A stretch of DNA of 44,302 bases, from assembly GCF_004137685.1 (NCBI RefSeq), contig NZ_QYBB01000037.1, positions 1 to 44,302 on the forward strand. Reading direction: 5' to 3'. Shown here in pieces: positions 1 through 6,583 of the stretch. Positions within the stretch are counted from its first letter, which is position 1; every line of letters begins with the position of its first letter. The translations under genes were made by a program, and so were the position numbers. Origin of the DNA: Lichenibacterium minor (GTDB lineage: Bacteria > Pseudomonadota > Alphaproteobacteria > Rhizobiales > Beijerinckiaceae). The notes under the pieces were generated by a model. The model worked only from the letters and a program-made list of their open reading frames with translations, made no database searches and had not been told where the DNA came from.

Positions 1-411
1 GAGAAGCTGCAGGGCATGCCGCTGCCTCGGCGGTGCGTGGAGACCTACACTCCCCATCCTGATCTCCCGAATGACAGACTCCTGCACAGGACTTGGATGC
101 CCGGCGAGCGGCGCATCACCCGCCGGGCCGAGATTATCGCCGCCCACAATACGTGGATGGTTGAGCGCCAGGCTGTGAAGGATCGGCTCGGGATGGACGC
201 GGCCGATGACGCCGAGGAAGAGGCCTTCCGAGTGCTGTGGGAGGTCGAGGCCGAGATCCTGTCGACGCTGCCGACGACGACAGCGGGGCTCGTCGCGAAG
301 GCACGGTGGGCATCGTGGGATGGGCTCCCGAAGGCAACCGCGGAGGTCTGGGCCAAGCAGGTCACAGGCGACGTGATCGCCATGGCGGAACGCAGCGGGG
401 TGGCGTCGTGA
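1..411 (+). CDS. Small hypothetical protein, island type (5' end may lie outside window)
   Basis: No known function. The first ATG in view is at base 16 and gives 131 aa, but the frame is open to the window edge and there is no clear ribosome binding site before base 16, so the true start may be upstream. The protein is rich in A, E and W. Its second half carries the pattern L-x-T-L-P-T-T-T-A-G-L-V-A-K-A-R. The same P-x-x-T-x-x-G-x-x-A-K-A-R pattern occurs in the unknown gene at 42687-43040 and, from memory, in many small unknown proteins of alphaproteobacterial prophages and islands. It converges on the 420-731 gene, with 8 bases between the stops. Confidence 0.55.
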   Translation, partial: EKLQGMPLPRRCVETYTPHPDLPNDRLLHRTWMPGERRITRRAEIIAAHNTWMVERQAVKDRLGMDAADDAEEEAFRVLWEVEAEILSTLPTTTAGLVAKARWASWDGLPKATAEVWAKQVTGDVIAMAERSGVAS

Positions 412-419
412 TCCTCGCC

Positions 420-731
420 TCAATCCTCCGACAGGATGGTCCGCAGATCCTCCTTCCGGCGCTGGATCAGATCGGCCCAGGCCGTCAGGGCGCCGTGCAG
501 CGTGTCCAGCGCCACGGCAACCACTTCGATGTCGGCGACGTCCGTGACCATGACCTCCACCTCGGCATTCGCGTTGGGCCCCTCCACCGCAAAGGTCACG
601 GAAAACAGGTCCTCCGGCCCATCGTCCTCGGCGTCGGGTTCGATGCGCTGCACCTCCCTCATGCGGACTTCCCAATCGAGGTCGGTGATCTCCTCGGCCG
701 CAGCCGCTTCGCCCTTATCGTCGTCCGCCAT
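420..731 (-). CDS. Acidic hypothetical protein, paralogue of 43862-44176
   Basis: A 103-aa acidic protein of unknown function. The start is the ATG at 731, which has a GGGAGGG ribosome binding site 5-6 bases upstream. The same site and start are kept in the second copy at 43862-44176, which supports this choice over the longer open frame. Conserved between the copies: the MADDD start, an EITD segment, a central stretch around V-x-GPNANAEVE, and a helical C-terminal third with LDTLHG / LHTLHV. I see no signal peptide, membrane segment or metal site. It diverges from the 750-1199 gene with 18 bases between the two ATGs. Confidence 0.72.
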   Translation of the reverse strand: MADDDKGEAAAAEEITDLDWEVRMREVQRIEPDAEDDGPEDLFSVTFAVEGPNANAEVEVMVTDVADIEVVAVALDTLHGALTAWADLIQRRKEDLRTILSED

Positions 732-749
732 GCCGCCCTCCCGCTGCTG

Positions 750-1199
750 ATGTCCGCAGCATCGCAGGACCGGCGGCGGAAACGGGCCACAGGTCGTGGT
801 GACTGCACCACGGTCGGTGGGGGCTCGCCCGACGCCGTCGCGGCGGAGCTGCGGGACCTCGTGCACCAAGCCGCGGGGAACGTGGCGGGGAAAACGGTTG
901 CAGCGCAGGTCCGGCAGGCGGCGCGGCACCTCGGCTACCCGGCGGAGAGCTGGCGCGTCCGGGAAGCCTGGTACGGCCGGGCTGGTGGGTGGTCGGCCGC
1001 GGCGGTCGACGACCTGCGGCGGCGGTTCGTGGCCTGGCGGGATGGGGGACGTGGACGGGCCGGCTCGGACGCTTTGGTCCGGCGCATCCACGATCTGAGG
1101 GCCGGCTTTGCCCAATTCGATCGAGACCTCGCCGCCCTAGAGGTCGAGGTCGCCCGGCTGTCGAGTGCCGCCGAGCGCGAGGGAAACCCCGATGCGTGA
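750..1199 (+). CDS. Putative DNA-binding island protein with coiled-coil tail, paralogue of 43397-43843
   Basis: 149 aa. Residues about 28-98 contain a predicted helical domain with the motif AARHLGYPAESWRVREAWYG. This resembles the L-G-(W/Y)-x-x-x-R-x-(R/K)-x-x-W-Y pattern of small helix-turn-helix proteins found in Hyphomicrobiales prophages; the DNA-binding role is an inference. The last 45 residues look like a coiled coil. By eye the first 97 residues are about 88% identical to the copy at 43397-43843, while the tails have diverged. The ATG lacks a visible ribosome binding site, so the start is less certain, but sequence identity between the copies extends to it. The stop overlaps ATGCGTGAC, the start of the next gene in the right copy. 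Confidence 0.68.
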   Translation: MSAASQDRRRKRATGRGDCTTVGGGSPDAVAAELRDLVHQAAGNVAGKTVAAQVRQAARHLGYPAESWRVREAWYGRAGGWSAAAVDDLRRRFVAWRDGGRGRAGSDALVRRIHDLRAGFAQFDRDLAALEVEVARLSSAAEREGNPDA

Positions 1200-1225
1200 C
1201 GCGGTTCGGCGAAGCCGATCAGTAG
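1200..1225 (+). pseudogene. Deletion scar: next-gene start fused to the tail of the 41228-41572 homologue
   Basis: In the right copy the ATGCGTGACGC that overlaps the stop of the putative DNA-binding gene starts a 76-aa membrane-type gene (43174-43404). Here the same ATGCGTGACGC is kept, but similarity is lost within about 10 bases. In another frame the sequence then reads ...GEADQ-stop (1208-1225), which matches the end of the 41228-41572 protein (...AERKADQ-stop). This is what a deletion of about 2.2 kb between those two points would leave. No functional product is expected. Confidence 0.6.
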
Positions 1226-1557
1226 GTCCGTTCGAATTGGATCTGCCGGCTCACGGCATTCTCCTGCGCGTTGAGCGTGCGCTGCTCGCCGCGGGAGATA
1301 GCTCCGCCTCCGATGGTCGCGTCGGCGCGCTCCTCCAGGCGGATCGCCGTGTCCTCCTGGTGCAGCCGGTGCGCCTGGCCGGCGGACGGCTCGCCATCGC
1401 GGAGACCGTCAACGATGCGGTCCTGCTGGCGGTCAAGCCTCGCGCCGACCTCAGCGCGACGTGGGTGGTTCCAGTCCCACTCGCTCGCATGCGCGGCGGT
1501 GCCGGCGCCGAGCGCGAGGACGAGGGCAGCGGCGCGGAGGGCAGAAAAGGCGGTCAT
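1219..1557 (-). CDS. Small secreted hypothetical protein (QENAVSRQI family)
   Basis: 112 aa with a classical signal peptide: a hydrophobic stretch AAALVLALGAG followed by an AHAS cleavage region near residue 24. The mature part is helical and polar, with HPRR(A)EV, LDRQQ-RI, LHQEDTAIR-EE and the C-terminal NAQENAVSRQI. From memory this matches a widespread family of short periplasmic proteobacterial proteins of unknown function. The ATG at 1557 has a GGGGA ribosome binding site about 8 bases upstream. Only the last 36 or so codons of a second copy are present at 41124-41234. Its stop overlaps the scar on the other strand. Confidence 0.72.
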   Translation of the reverse strand: MTAFSALRAAALVLALGAGTAAHASEWDWNHPRRAEVGARLDRQQDRIVDGLRDGEPSAGQAHRLHQEDTAIRLEERADATIGGGAISRGEQRTLNAQENAVSRQIQFERTY

Positions 1558-1731
1558 GGCGAGGTCCCCATCGAAGACGGAGCCACCCTGATCCGTGGGC
1601 CCTTAACCTGGGCTGAGAAAGCGCTTCAGCGGGCGTTCACGCTCCGGTCGCCCGCCCCTTCCCTAGGGCTGGTCCCCCTACGCTGCGGGTTATTAGCCCT
1701 CGCGGCTGATCCGCTCGCGTCGGGCGGGCCT

Positions 1732-1980
1732 TCAAGCCGCGACCGCGTCGAACTGCAAGACGGCCGGCATCTCGGACAGGAACTGCCGGTAGCCCTGTCG
1801 AGCGAGCTGGTAGTCTGCCATGCGGAGGATGAGCTTGGCTTTGCCTTCTTTGACGACGGCGATCGAAGTCTCGGAGGCGAACAGGCCGTCCCGGTAGAGC
1901 CGGAGCAGGACTTCGAACCGACCGTCCGCGGCCGGGCGCATCCTCAGATCGAAGCGGATTTTGTCGGTCTGCTCAGCCAT
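1732..1980 (-). CDS. Hypothetical protein, 82 aa
   Basis: Unknown function. The ATG at 1980 has a strong AGGAGG ribosome binding site 9-10 bases upstream, so this is very probably a real gene. The sequence begins MAEQTDKIRFDLRM and looks like a small alternating beta/alpha fold with no signal peptide or membrane segment. The 174-base gap after it holds no gene. It lies between the secreted-protein gene and the small membrane gene at 2191-2538, all on the minus strand and all inside the left accessory region. No paralogue is seen in the right region. Confidence 0.65.
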   Translation of the reverse strand: MAEQTDKIRFDLRMRPAADGRFEVLLRLYRDGLFASETSIAVVKEGKAKLILRMADYQLARQGYRQFLSEMPAVLQFDAVAA

Positions 1981-2190
1981 GGCTGCTTCCGCCTCCTACC
2001 CCTTAATCCCGTTGCGATGGAAGGTAGAAGCGTCATGGTTAACGGCCGGTTAAAGAATGCAATCGCCTTGTATGCTGAGAAAGTTAACTGTGCCGAGGCC
2101 GCTCCAGGGGGCAGGCGGTTGGCGCACTGCAGGCGTAGCCTTGACCACACCTCACTGCCGGGAAGACGGGTTTCCGGCGGTGGTCCTCCT
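1981..2190. other. AT-richer intergenic gap, probable promoter region
   Basis: This 210-base gap is clearly richer in A/T than its surroundings and contains three GTTAA elements (GGTTAA at 2038 and 2050, AGTTAA at 2089). It is the natural place for the promoter of the minus-strand gene that starts at 1980. I could not fix a convincing -35/-10 pair. Confidence 0.35.
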
Positions 2191-2538
2191 CTAGCGGAAG
2201 CGGATATCGGAGCGTTCGCGAATTGGCTGGACCCGGTAGGGTTCGGTTGCCCCAGGCCGATACGGCTGCTGTCGCGGCGCCACCGACGGCGCGGCCTTGC
2301 GCGATCGGCGATGCAGGAGCCTGCCGAACGTATAGCCGACGAAGGCAACCACAGCGACCTTAGCCAACGGGTGGGTCAGGTCGATGCCGAGTACGATGGG
2401 CTGCGCAGCCCGGGTTTGCCGAGTGAACGGCGCTTGGCCGCCGACTTGGCTGGACCACTCTCGGAAACCAGATCGGGCATGATCATGCCCGGTTTGAGAA
2501 TGGTCAGGATGCGGCATCGGTCGTGGGTTCAGCGGCAT
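2191..2538 (-). CDS. Small single-pass membrane protein, unknown
   Basis: 115 aa when started at the ATG at 2538, which has AAGGAGG 5 bases upstream; the longer open frame to 2610 lacks such a site. The N-terminal half is polar and rich in P, H and R. A single hydrophobic segment (VAVVAFVGYTFGRLL) lies near residues 60-75, followed by basic residues (HRRSRK) and a proline/arginine-rich tail. Function unknown. It is the last gene before the yifB junction. Confidence 0.6.
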   Translation of the reverse strand: MPLNPRPMPHPDHSQTGHDHARSGFREWSSQVGGQAPFTRQTRAAQPIVLGIDLTHPLAKVAVVAFVGYTFGRLLHRRSRKAAPSVAPRQQPYRPGATEPYRVQPIRERSDIRFR

Positions 2539-2859
2539 AGATGCCTCCTTGTCGGAGGGCAATGGACCGAGGCCGGCTTGGTTCCTGACCCTGTCATCAG
2601 CAGGGAGCACAGAGAGATGGCCGCGGCGCTCACGCTGGGCACGGGTAAGGTGCCGCGGCCATCCCGAGCCGTTGGGTCGAACCGGCTCGCCCGAAGAGTC
2701 CCTGATCGTTGCGAAGCCTCAAGCGAGTGGCGCACTCAAGCTGAAGACGGCCGCGGCACGGATCGCTCTGAGGGACCCATCCGCGGCCGTCCGAGCCGAG
2801 GCGCCCCTCTCGGCTCTGAGGAAACGATAGCAAAACCACGCTAGCCCTCAAGCGGGCGC
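2539..2859. other. No gene seen; element-edge non-coding stretch
   Basis: Several short frames are open on both strands, but none has a ribosome binding site or a plausible protein composition. I call no gene between the small membrane gene and the repeat cluster at the yifB junction. Confidence 0.4.
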
Positions 2860-2927
2860 TACCTATCTGCTACCTAGGTAATCCTACCTCGCCCACTTCT
2901 ACGAGGTAAAACACCCTTGAATTACCT
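2860..2927. repeat. TACCT/AGGTA repeat cluster at the island-yifB junction (putative attachment site)
   Basis: TACCT occurs at 2860-2864, 2871-2875, 2885-2889 and 2923-2927. The reverse form AGGTA occurs at 2876-2880 and 2904-2908. TACCTAGGTA (2871-2880) is a perfect palindrome. TACCTCG (2885-2891) and CGAGGTA (2902-2908) form a 7-bp inverted repeat with a 10-base loop. The cluster abuts the point where yifB coding sequence is lost. The placement fits a recombinase binding region at an element end; the enzyme class is not known. Confidence 0.55.
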
Positions 2928-3158
2928 GCCCTCCTTCGGAAGGTCGGCGGGAGCGAGGTTGACGGTGATCCGCTTCGCCGGCAGCGCCAGGCCCGACGCC
3001 GACAGGGCCGAGCGCACCCGCTCGCGCGATTCAGCGACGGCCTTGTCGCCGAGGCCGACGACGTTGAACACCACGGTGCCGTTGGTGATCTGCACCTGGA
3101 CGTCGACCGGCCGGGCCTCGATGCCCTCGAAGGCGACCGTCGCAATCCGCACGACCAT
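2922..3158 (-). pseudogene. yifB: YifB/ComM (Mg-chelatase-like AAA ATPase), N-terminal fragment only
   Basis: These 78 residues match the start of the YifB/ComM family: MVVRIATVAFEGIEARPVDV, then VVGLGDKAVAESRERVR, ALPAKRITVNLAPADLPKEG. A complete protein has about 500 residues with AAA+ Walker motifs and a C-terminal domain; none of that is present. The frame hits TAA two codons after KEG, exactly where intact homologues continue with SHYDLP. The ATG at 3158 has a GGCGAGGG ribosome binding site; a TTG at 3182 is a less likely start. ComM is a branch-migration helicase in transformation, and this fragment cannot do that job. The rest of the gene is probably beyond the left window edge, on the other side of the inserted element. 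Confidence 0.85.
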
Positions 3159-3406
3159 CGCGCCCTCGCCGATGCGATCCAAGATGGCAGGAGGCTAGCG
3201 CGGGGCCGGCCGCGCCGCAAGGCGCCCGCCGCGGCGGCCCCGGGGCGGCCCCGGGGCGGTGTGGACAGGGGCGCCGGGCTCCGCATGGCCGACGGCAACC
3301 CCTCCTTCCCAACCTGTCACGGGCGGGAGCGCGCCGAGCGGCCCCGTTTCCCATCGAGCCGACCCGGGCAAGGGATCCGCGGCCGGTCCGCCGACCGCTC
3401 GGACGC

Positions 3407-3691
3407 TCAAGCGGCGTCGAAGGGCTCCGCGCCGGCCGGCTTGCCATCGGCGCCGAGGGTGATCTTCTCGATGCGCATCTCGGCGCTGCGGAGCAGCTTG
3501 TCGCAATGCGTCTTCAGCGCTTCGCCGCGCTCGTAGATCGCGATCGAATCCTCCAGGGCGACGTTGCCCCGCTCCAACCGGGTCACGATGTCCTCGAGTT
3601 CCGCCAATGCCTTCTCGAAGGGCAATGCGGCAATCTCGCCCAATCCTGCCTGATCCAAATCGAAACCTCGCTTCCGCGTCCGTCGTACCAC
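3407..3691 (-). CDS. xseB: Exodeoxyribonuclease VII small subunit
   Basis: Small subunit of exonuclease VII, which with XseA degrades single-stranded DNA in the cytoplasm. The core LPFEKALAELEDIVTRLERG, then LEDSIAIYERGEALKTHCDKLL and AEMRIEKI, is the family signature of a two-helix protein. Length is 94 aa with the GTG at 3691. A TTG about 12 codons further in, preceded by GCGAGG, would give a length closer to the usual 80, so the exact start is uncertain. The 250 bases downstream, before yifB, hold no gene and include a doubled CGGCCCCGGGG motif near 3235-3258. xseA is not in the window. Confidence 0.9.
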   Translation of the reverse strand: MVRRTRKRGFDLDQAGLGEIAALPFEKALAELEDIVTRLERGNVALEDSIAIYERGEALKTHCDKLLRSAEMRIEKITLGADGKPAGAEPFDAA

Positions 3692-3753
3692 CTTGGAGGC
3701 CCGCGCCAGGAAGGCAAGGCCGTCCGTCCGTTCGATCGAGATCCGATCCCACC

Positions 3754-4599
3754 ATGACAGATGCCACCACCGTCCCCCGGCCGCGGCTGATCAAGCGCCA
3801 CAGCGCCCTCGTGCGCGTGACGCACTGGATCAACGCCCTGTGTCTCGTCCTCCTGCTGATGAGCGGGTTGCAGATCTTCAACGCCCACCCCGCGCTCTAC
3901 CTCGGCTCCAAATCCGACTTCGCCGCCCCGGTCTTCGCCATCGACTCGCGCGACGTGAACGGCCACACGGAAGGCTACACGGCGCTGCTCGGCCACAGCG
4001 TGAACACGTCGGGCGTGCTCGGCCTGTCGCAGTCCGGCGGCCGGGCGGTGGAGCGGGCGTTCCCGAGCTGGCTCACGCTGCCGTCCAACCAGGACCTGGA
4101 GACGGGCCGCCACTGGCATTTCCTGATGGCGTGGCTGCTGGTCGTCAACGGCACGCTCTACCTGCTCTACGGCCTGGTCTCGCGCCACTTCGCCCGCGAT
4201 ATCGTGCCGGACCGGGGCGAGCTCGCCCACACGGGCCAGGCCATCGTCGACCACCTCAAGCTGAGGTTCCCGCACGGCGAAAACGCGCGCCGCTACAACG
4301 TGCTGCAGAAGCTCACCTATTTCGCCGTGATCTTTGTCGCCTTGCCGCTCATCGTGGTCGCGGGCTGGACCATGTCGCCGGGCCTCGACGCCGCTTTCCC
4401 GTTCCTGACCACCCTGCTCGGCGGCCGGCAGACCGCCCGGACCATCCATTTCGTCGTCGCCTGGGGGCTCGTCGCCTTCTTCGTGGTGCACATCGCCATG
4501 GTGCTGCTGACGGGGGTGTTCAACAACATGCGCTCCATGATCACCGGCTGGTTCGACACCGGCGAAGCCAAGGACAGCGAGGTGACCACCAATGCGTGA
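3754..4599 (+). CDS. Cytochrome b/b6-domain membrane protein, electron carrier for the adjacent sulfite-oxidase-like enzyme
   Basis: 281 aa, an integral membrane di-heme b-type cytochrome of the cytochrome b561 / hydrogenase b-subunit type. Likely heme histidines are H24 (VTHWINAL), H120/H122 in HWHF, and those in TIHFVVAWG and VVHIAMVLL. Membrane segments lie near residues 27-43, 123-142, 188-208 and 228-255. A soluble loop of about 75 residues separates the first two. The stop overlaps the start of the molybdenum enzyme gene by 8 bases, so the two are translationally coupled and probably pass electrons between the exported enzyme and the quinone pool. The start is the ATG at 3754; the longer upstream frame would overlap xseB. 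Confidence 0.82.
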   Translation: MTDATTVPRPRLIKRHSALVRVTHWINALCLVLLLMSGLQIFNAHPALYLGSKSDFAAPVFAIDSRDVNGHTEGYTALLGHSVNTSGVLGLSQSGGRAVERAFPSWLTLPSNQDLETGRHWHFLMAWLLVVNGTLYLLYGLVSRHFARDIVPDRGELAHTGQAIVDHLKLRFPHGENARRYNVLQKLTYFAVIFVALPLIVVAGWTMSPGLDAAFPFLTTLLGGRQTARTIHFVVAWGLVAFFVVHIAMVLLTGVFNNMRSMITGWFDTGEAKDSEVTTNA

Positions 4600-5377
4600 C
4601 CATGACCAGTCCCGGCGCGGGCTCATCAAGGGCGCGCTCGCCAGCCTGGGCGGCCTCGGCCTCGCGGGCTGCGATGGCGGCGCCAACAACCCGCTCGTGC
4701 AGAAGCTGTTCGCCCTCGAAGAGATGCTGACCTTTCGGACGCAGAGCGCCATCCTCGGCCCGGACTCCCTCGCCCGGGAATATACCGAGTCCGACATCAG
4801 CCGCTTCTTCAAGCCGAACGGCTCGAAGGACCCGCAGGACGAATCCTACAAGGCCCTGGCGGCCGACGGCTTCAAGGACTACCGGCTCGCCGTCGACGGC
4901 CTGGTGGAGCGCCCGGCGCACTACAGCCTGGCGGAGCTGCGCGCCATGCCGTCCCGCACGCAGATCACGCGGCACGATTGCGTGGAGGGCTGGAGCTGCA
5001 TCGGCAAATGGTCGGGCGTGCGGCTGTCGCACATCCTCGACGCGGCCGGTGTGAAACCCGCCGCGCGCTACGTCGTGTTCCACTGCGCCGACACGCCCGA
5101 CGAAGCCTCCTTCGGCGAGGAGCCGGCCCATTTCTACGGATCGATCGACTTCCAGGCGGCACGCCACGAACAGACGATCCTGGCCTACGACTTCAACGGG
5201 GCCCCGCTGGAAGTCCCGCACGGGGCGCCGCTGCGGTTGAGGGTGGAGCGCCAGCTCGGCTACAAAATGTCGAAATACGTGATGCGCATCGAGGTCGTGG
5301 ACAGCTTCGCCCATCTCGGCGACGGCCACGGCGGCTATTGGGAAGACAACGGCTATACCTGGTACGCGGGCGTGTGA
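4592..5377 (+). CDS. Tat-exported molybdopterin oxidoreductase, sulfite oxidase / YedY (MsrP) type
   Basis: 261 aa. The N-terminus has a twin-arginine signal (QSRRGLIKG), a hydrophobic stretch and a lipobox-like LAGC at residue 27, so the enzyme is exported and may be lipid-anchored. Cys130 in RHDCVEGWSCIG fits the molybdenum-ligating cysteine of the sulfite-oxidase fold. GAPLRLRVERQLGYKMSKYV is the typical C-terminal cofactor-binding segment. The pairing with a membrane cytochrome b resembles MsrPQ/YedYZ-like systems, but the partner here is a b561-type protein, not YedZ. Substrate unknown. Confidence 0.82.
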   Translation: MRDHDQSRRGLIKGALASLGGLGLAGCDGGANNPLVQKLFALEEMLTFRTQSAILGPDSLAREYTESDISRFFKPNGSKDPQDESYKALAADGFKDYRLAVDGLVERPAHYSLAELRAMPSRTQITRHDCVEGWSCIGKWSGVRLSHILDAAGVKPAARYVVFHCADTPDEASFGEEPAHFYGSIDFQAARHEQTILAYDFNGAPLEVPHGAPLRLRVERQLGYKMSKYVMRIEVVDSFAHLGDGHGGYWEDNGYTWYAGV

Positions 5378-5414
5378 CCCGCCCACCGGCCGGCCGATCG
5401 CGGTCGCGGCGGCG

Positions 5415-5951
5415 TCAAACGGCGGCCGCCTCGCGCCGGTCCGGCACGTCGAGGGCGAAGACGTCGCCCTCGAAGCAGTCCCGGCCACGCCCGATGGCGC
5501 GGATCGCGTCCACCATGCGGCCGGCGCGTCCCAGGGCGTCGTCGGCCAGGGCGATCAGGCGGGGGTTCGGCGTGGCGCTGGGCGACGCCCGGCGGAGCGA
5601 CGCCGCGATCTCGGCCTCGCCGCGCTCCGGCCGGAGCGCGCAGGCGACCGCGTAGGCCGCCGCGGTCGAGCGGCTGACGCCGGCATAGCAGTGGAGGACC
5701 AGCGGCCGGTGCCGATCCCAGGCCCGCGCGAAGCCGAGCAGATCCGCGACATGGTCGGCGCCGGGAAGGGCGAAGCCGTCGCGCGGCGCGGTGATGTCGG
5801 AGGCGTCGAGCATCAGGCGCGCGACGCCCGGCATCGGCGGCAGCCCCGCGCGCCGATCTGCCGCCAGCAGGGTGACGACGTGGCGGGCGCCGGTCGCCGC
5901 GAGCACCTCCGCCAGCCGCGATTGCGGGCAGACGACGATGCTGGCCGTCAA
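5415..5951 (-). CDS. Protein tyrosine / dual-specificity phosphatase-like protein
   Basis: 178 aa. The signature HCYAGVSRST fits the C-x5-R-(S/T) phosphatase loop, with the Cys as nucleophile and the Arg binding phosphate. A candidate general-acid Asp lies upstream in the LDASDIT segment. The protein resembles the short soluble phosphatases of alphaproteobacteria; the substrate is unknown. The start is a TTG at 5951 whose last bases overlap the TGA of the HD gene, so the two are coupled. It is the last gene of a minus-strand operon with the HD hydrolase and ygfZ. A 37-base gap separates its stop from the converging molybdoenzyme gene. Confidence 0.78.
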   Translation of the reverse strand: MTASIVVCPQSRLAEVLAATGARHVVTLLAADRRAGLPPMPGVARLMLDASDITAPRDGFALPGADHVADLLGFARAWDRHRPLVLHCYAGVSRSTAAAYAVACALRPERGEAEIAASLRRASPSATPNPRLIALADDALGRAGRMVDAIRAIGRGRDCFEGDVFALDVPDRREAAAV

Positions 5952-6583
5952 ACGTCCACCATGCCGAGAGCGCGGCAGCGGTCGACGAAGGCGGCCTCGA
6001 CCTGGTCGGAGGGGCGGGGGCGAAGCCAGGCCGCGAAGCCATCGAGCCCCGCCTCCGCGGGCCCCAGCACGGCCTCGGCTTCGGCCTCGTCGAAGCCGGC
6101 GAGCAGCACGGCTTCGAGGCGGGCGGCGGCGCGGTCGGCGCGCTTGATCAGCGCCAGCAACGCGGCGTCGGGGGGCGCCAGGGCGAACCGGTCGAGGATG
6201 GCGGCGAAGAGGCGGGCTTCCACGGCCTTGTAGGCGTCGCCCACGCAGGCCTTGAAGGGCGAGATCAGGTCGCCGACGACGTATTCGGGCGCATCGTGCA
6301 GCATCGCCACCGCCCGGGCGTGGCGGTCGGCCTTCGGGCGGAGGTGGCCGAGCAGCGCTTCCACGAGCAGCGAATGCTGAGCCACCGACAGGATGTAGGG
6401 CCCGCGCGTCTGGCCGTTCCACCGCGCCACGCGGGCGAGGCCGTGGGCGATGTCGTGGAGGTCGATGTCGCGAGGCGAGGGCGCGAGGAGGTCCAGGCGG
6501 CGGCCGGACAGCATGCGCTGCCACGCCGGGCCGGTGCCGACATCATGGATCGCCTCGCCCATGACGGCCGAAGCGTCCGTCAC
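5948..6583 (-). CDS. HD-domain phosphohydrolase (YfbR-like)
   Basis: 211 aa. HD-superfamily features are visible: an early histidine in LSVAQHSLLVEALL, the HD pair in AVAMLHDAPEYVVGDLISPFK, and an aspartate in IKRADRAAARLEA. The pattern LHDAPE-(x)-GD-(x)-SP-x-K is typical of YfbR-like 5'-nucleotidase / HD hydrolases, which bind a divalent metal and cleave phosphomonoesters. The exact substrate cannot be read from the sequence. It overlaps the ygfZ stop and the phosphatase start by 4 bases each. A second possible start is the Met at residue 8. Confidence 0.82.
   Translation of the reverse strand: MTDASAVMGEAIHDVGTGPAWQRMLSGRRLDLLAPSPRDIDLHDIAHGLARVARWNGQTRGPYILSVAQHSLLVEALLGHLRPKADRHARAVAMLHDAPEYVVGDLISPFKACVGDAYKAVEARLFAAILDRFALAPPDAALLALIKRADRAAARLEAVLLAGFDEAEAEAVLGPAEAGLDGFAAWLRPRPSDQVEAAFVDRCRALGMVDV

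Noticed and set aside
1165..2844. 559-codon plus-strand open frame in the left accessory region
   Set aside because: It lies opposite three minus-strand genes that have good ribosome binding sites and, in one case, a signal peptide and a paralogue; its own sequence shows no domain.
2885..2908. Hairpin TACCTCG/CGAGGTA as a terminator of yifB
   Set aside because: It lies in the inserted element among other TACCT copies and has no U-run in the yifB direction; a recombination role fits better.
3230..3262. Tandem CGGCCCCGGGG repeat between xseB and yifB as a possible regulatory array
   Set aside because: Only two copies in very GC-rich DNA; it may be part of a terminator-like fold but there is no further support.
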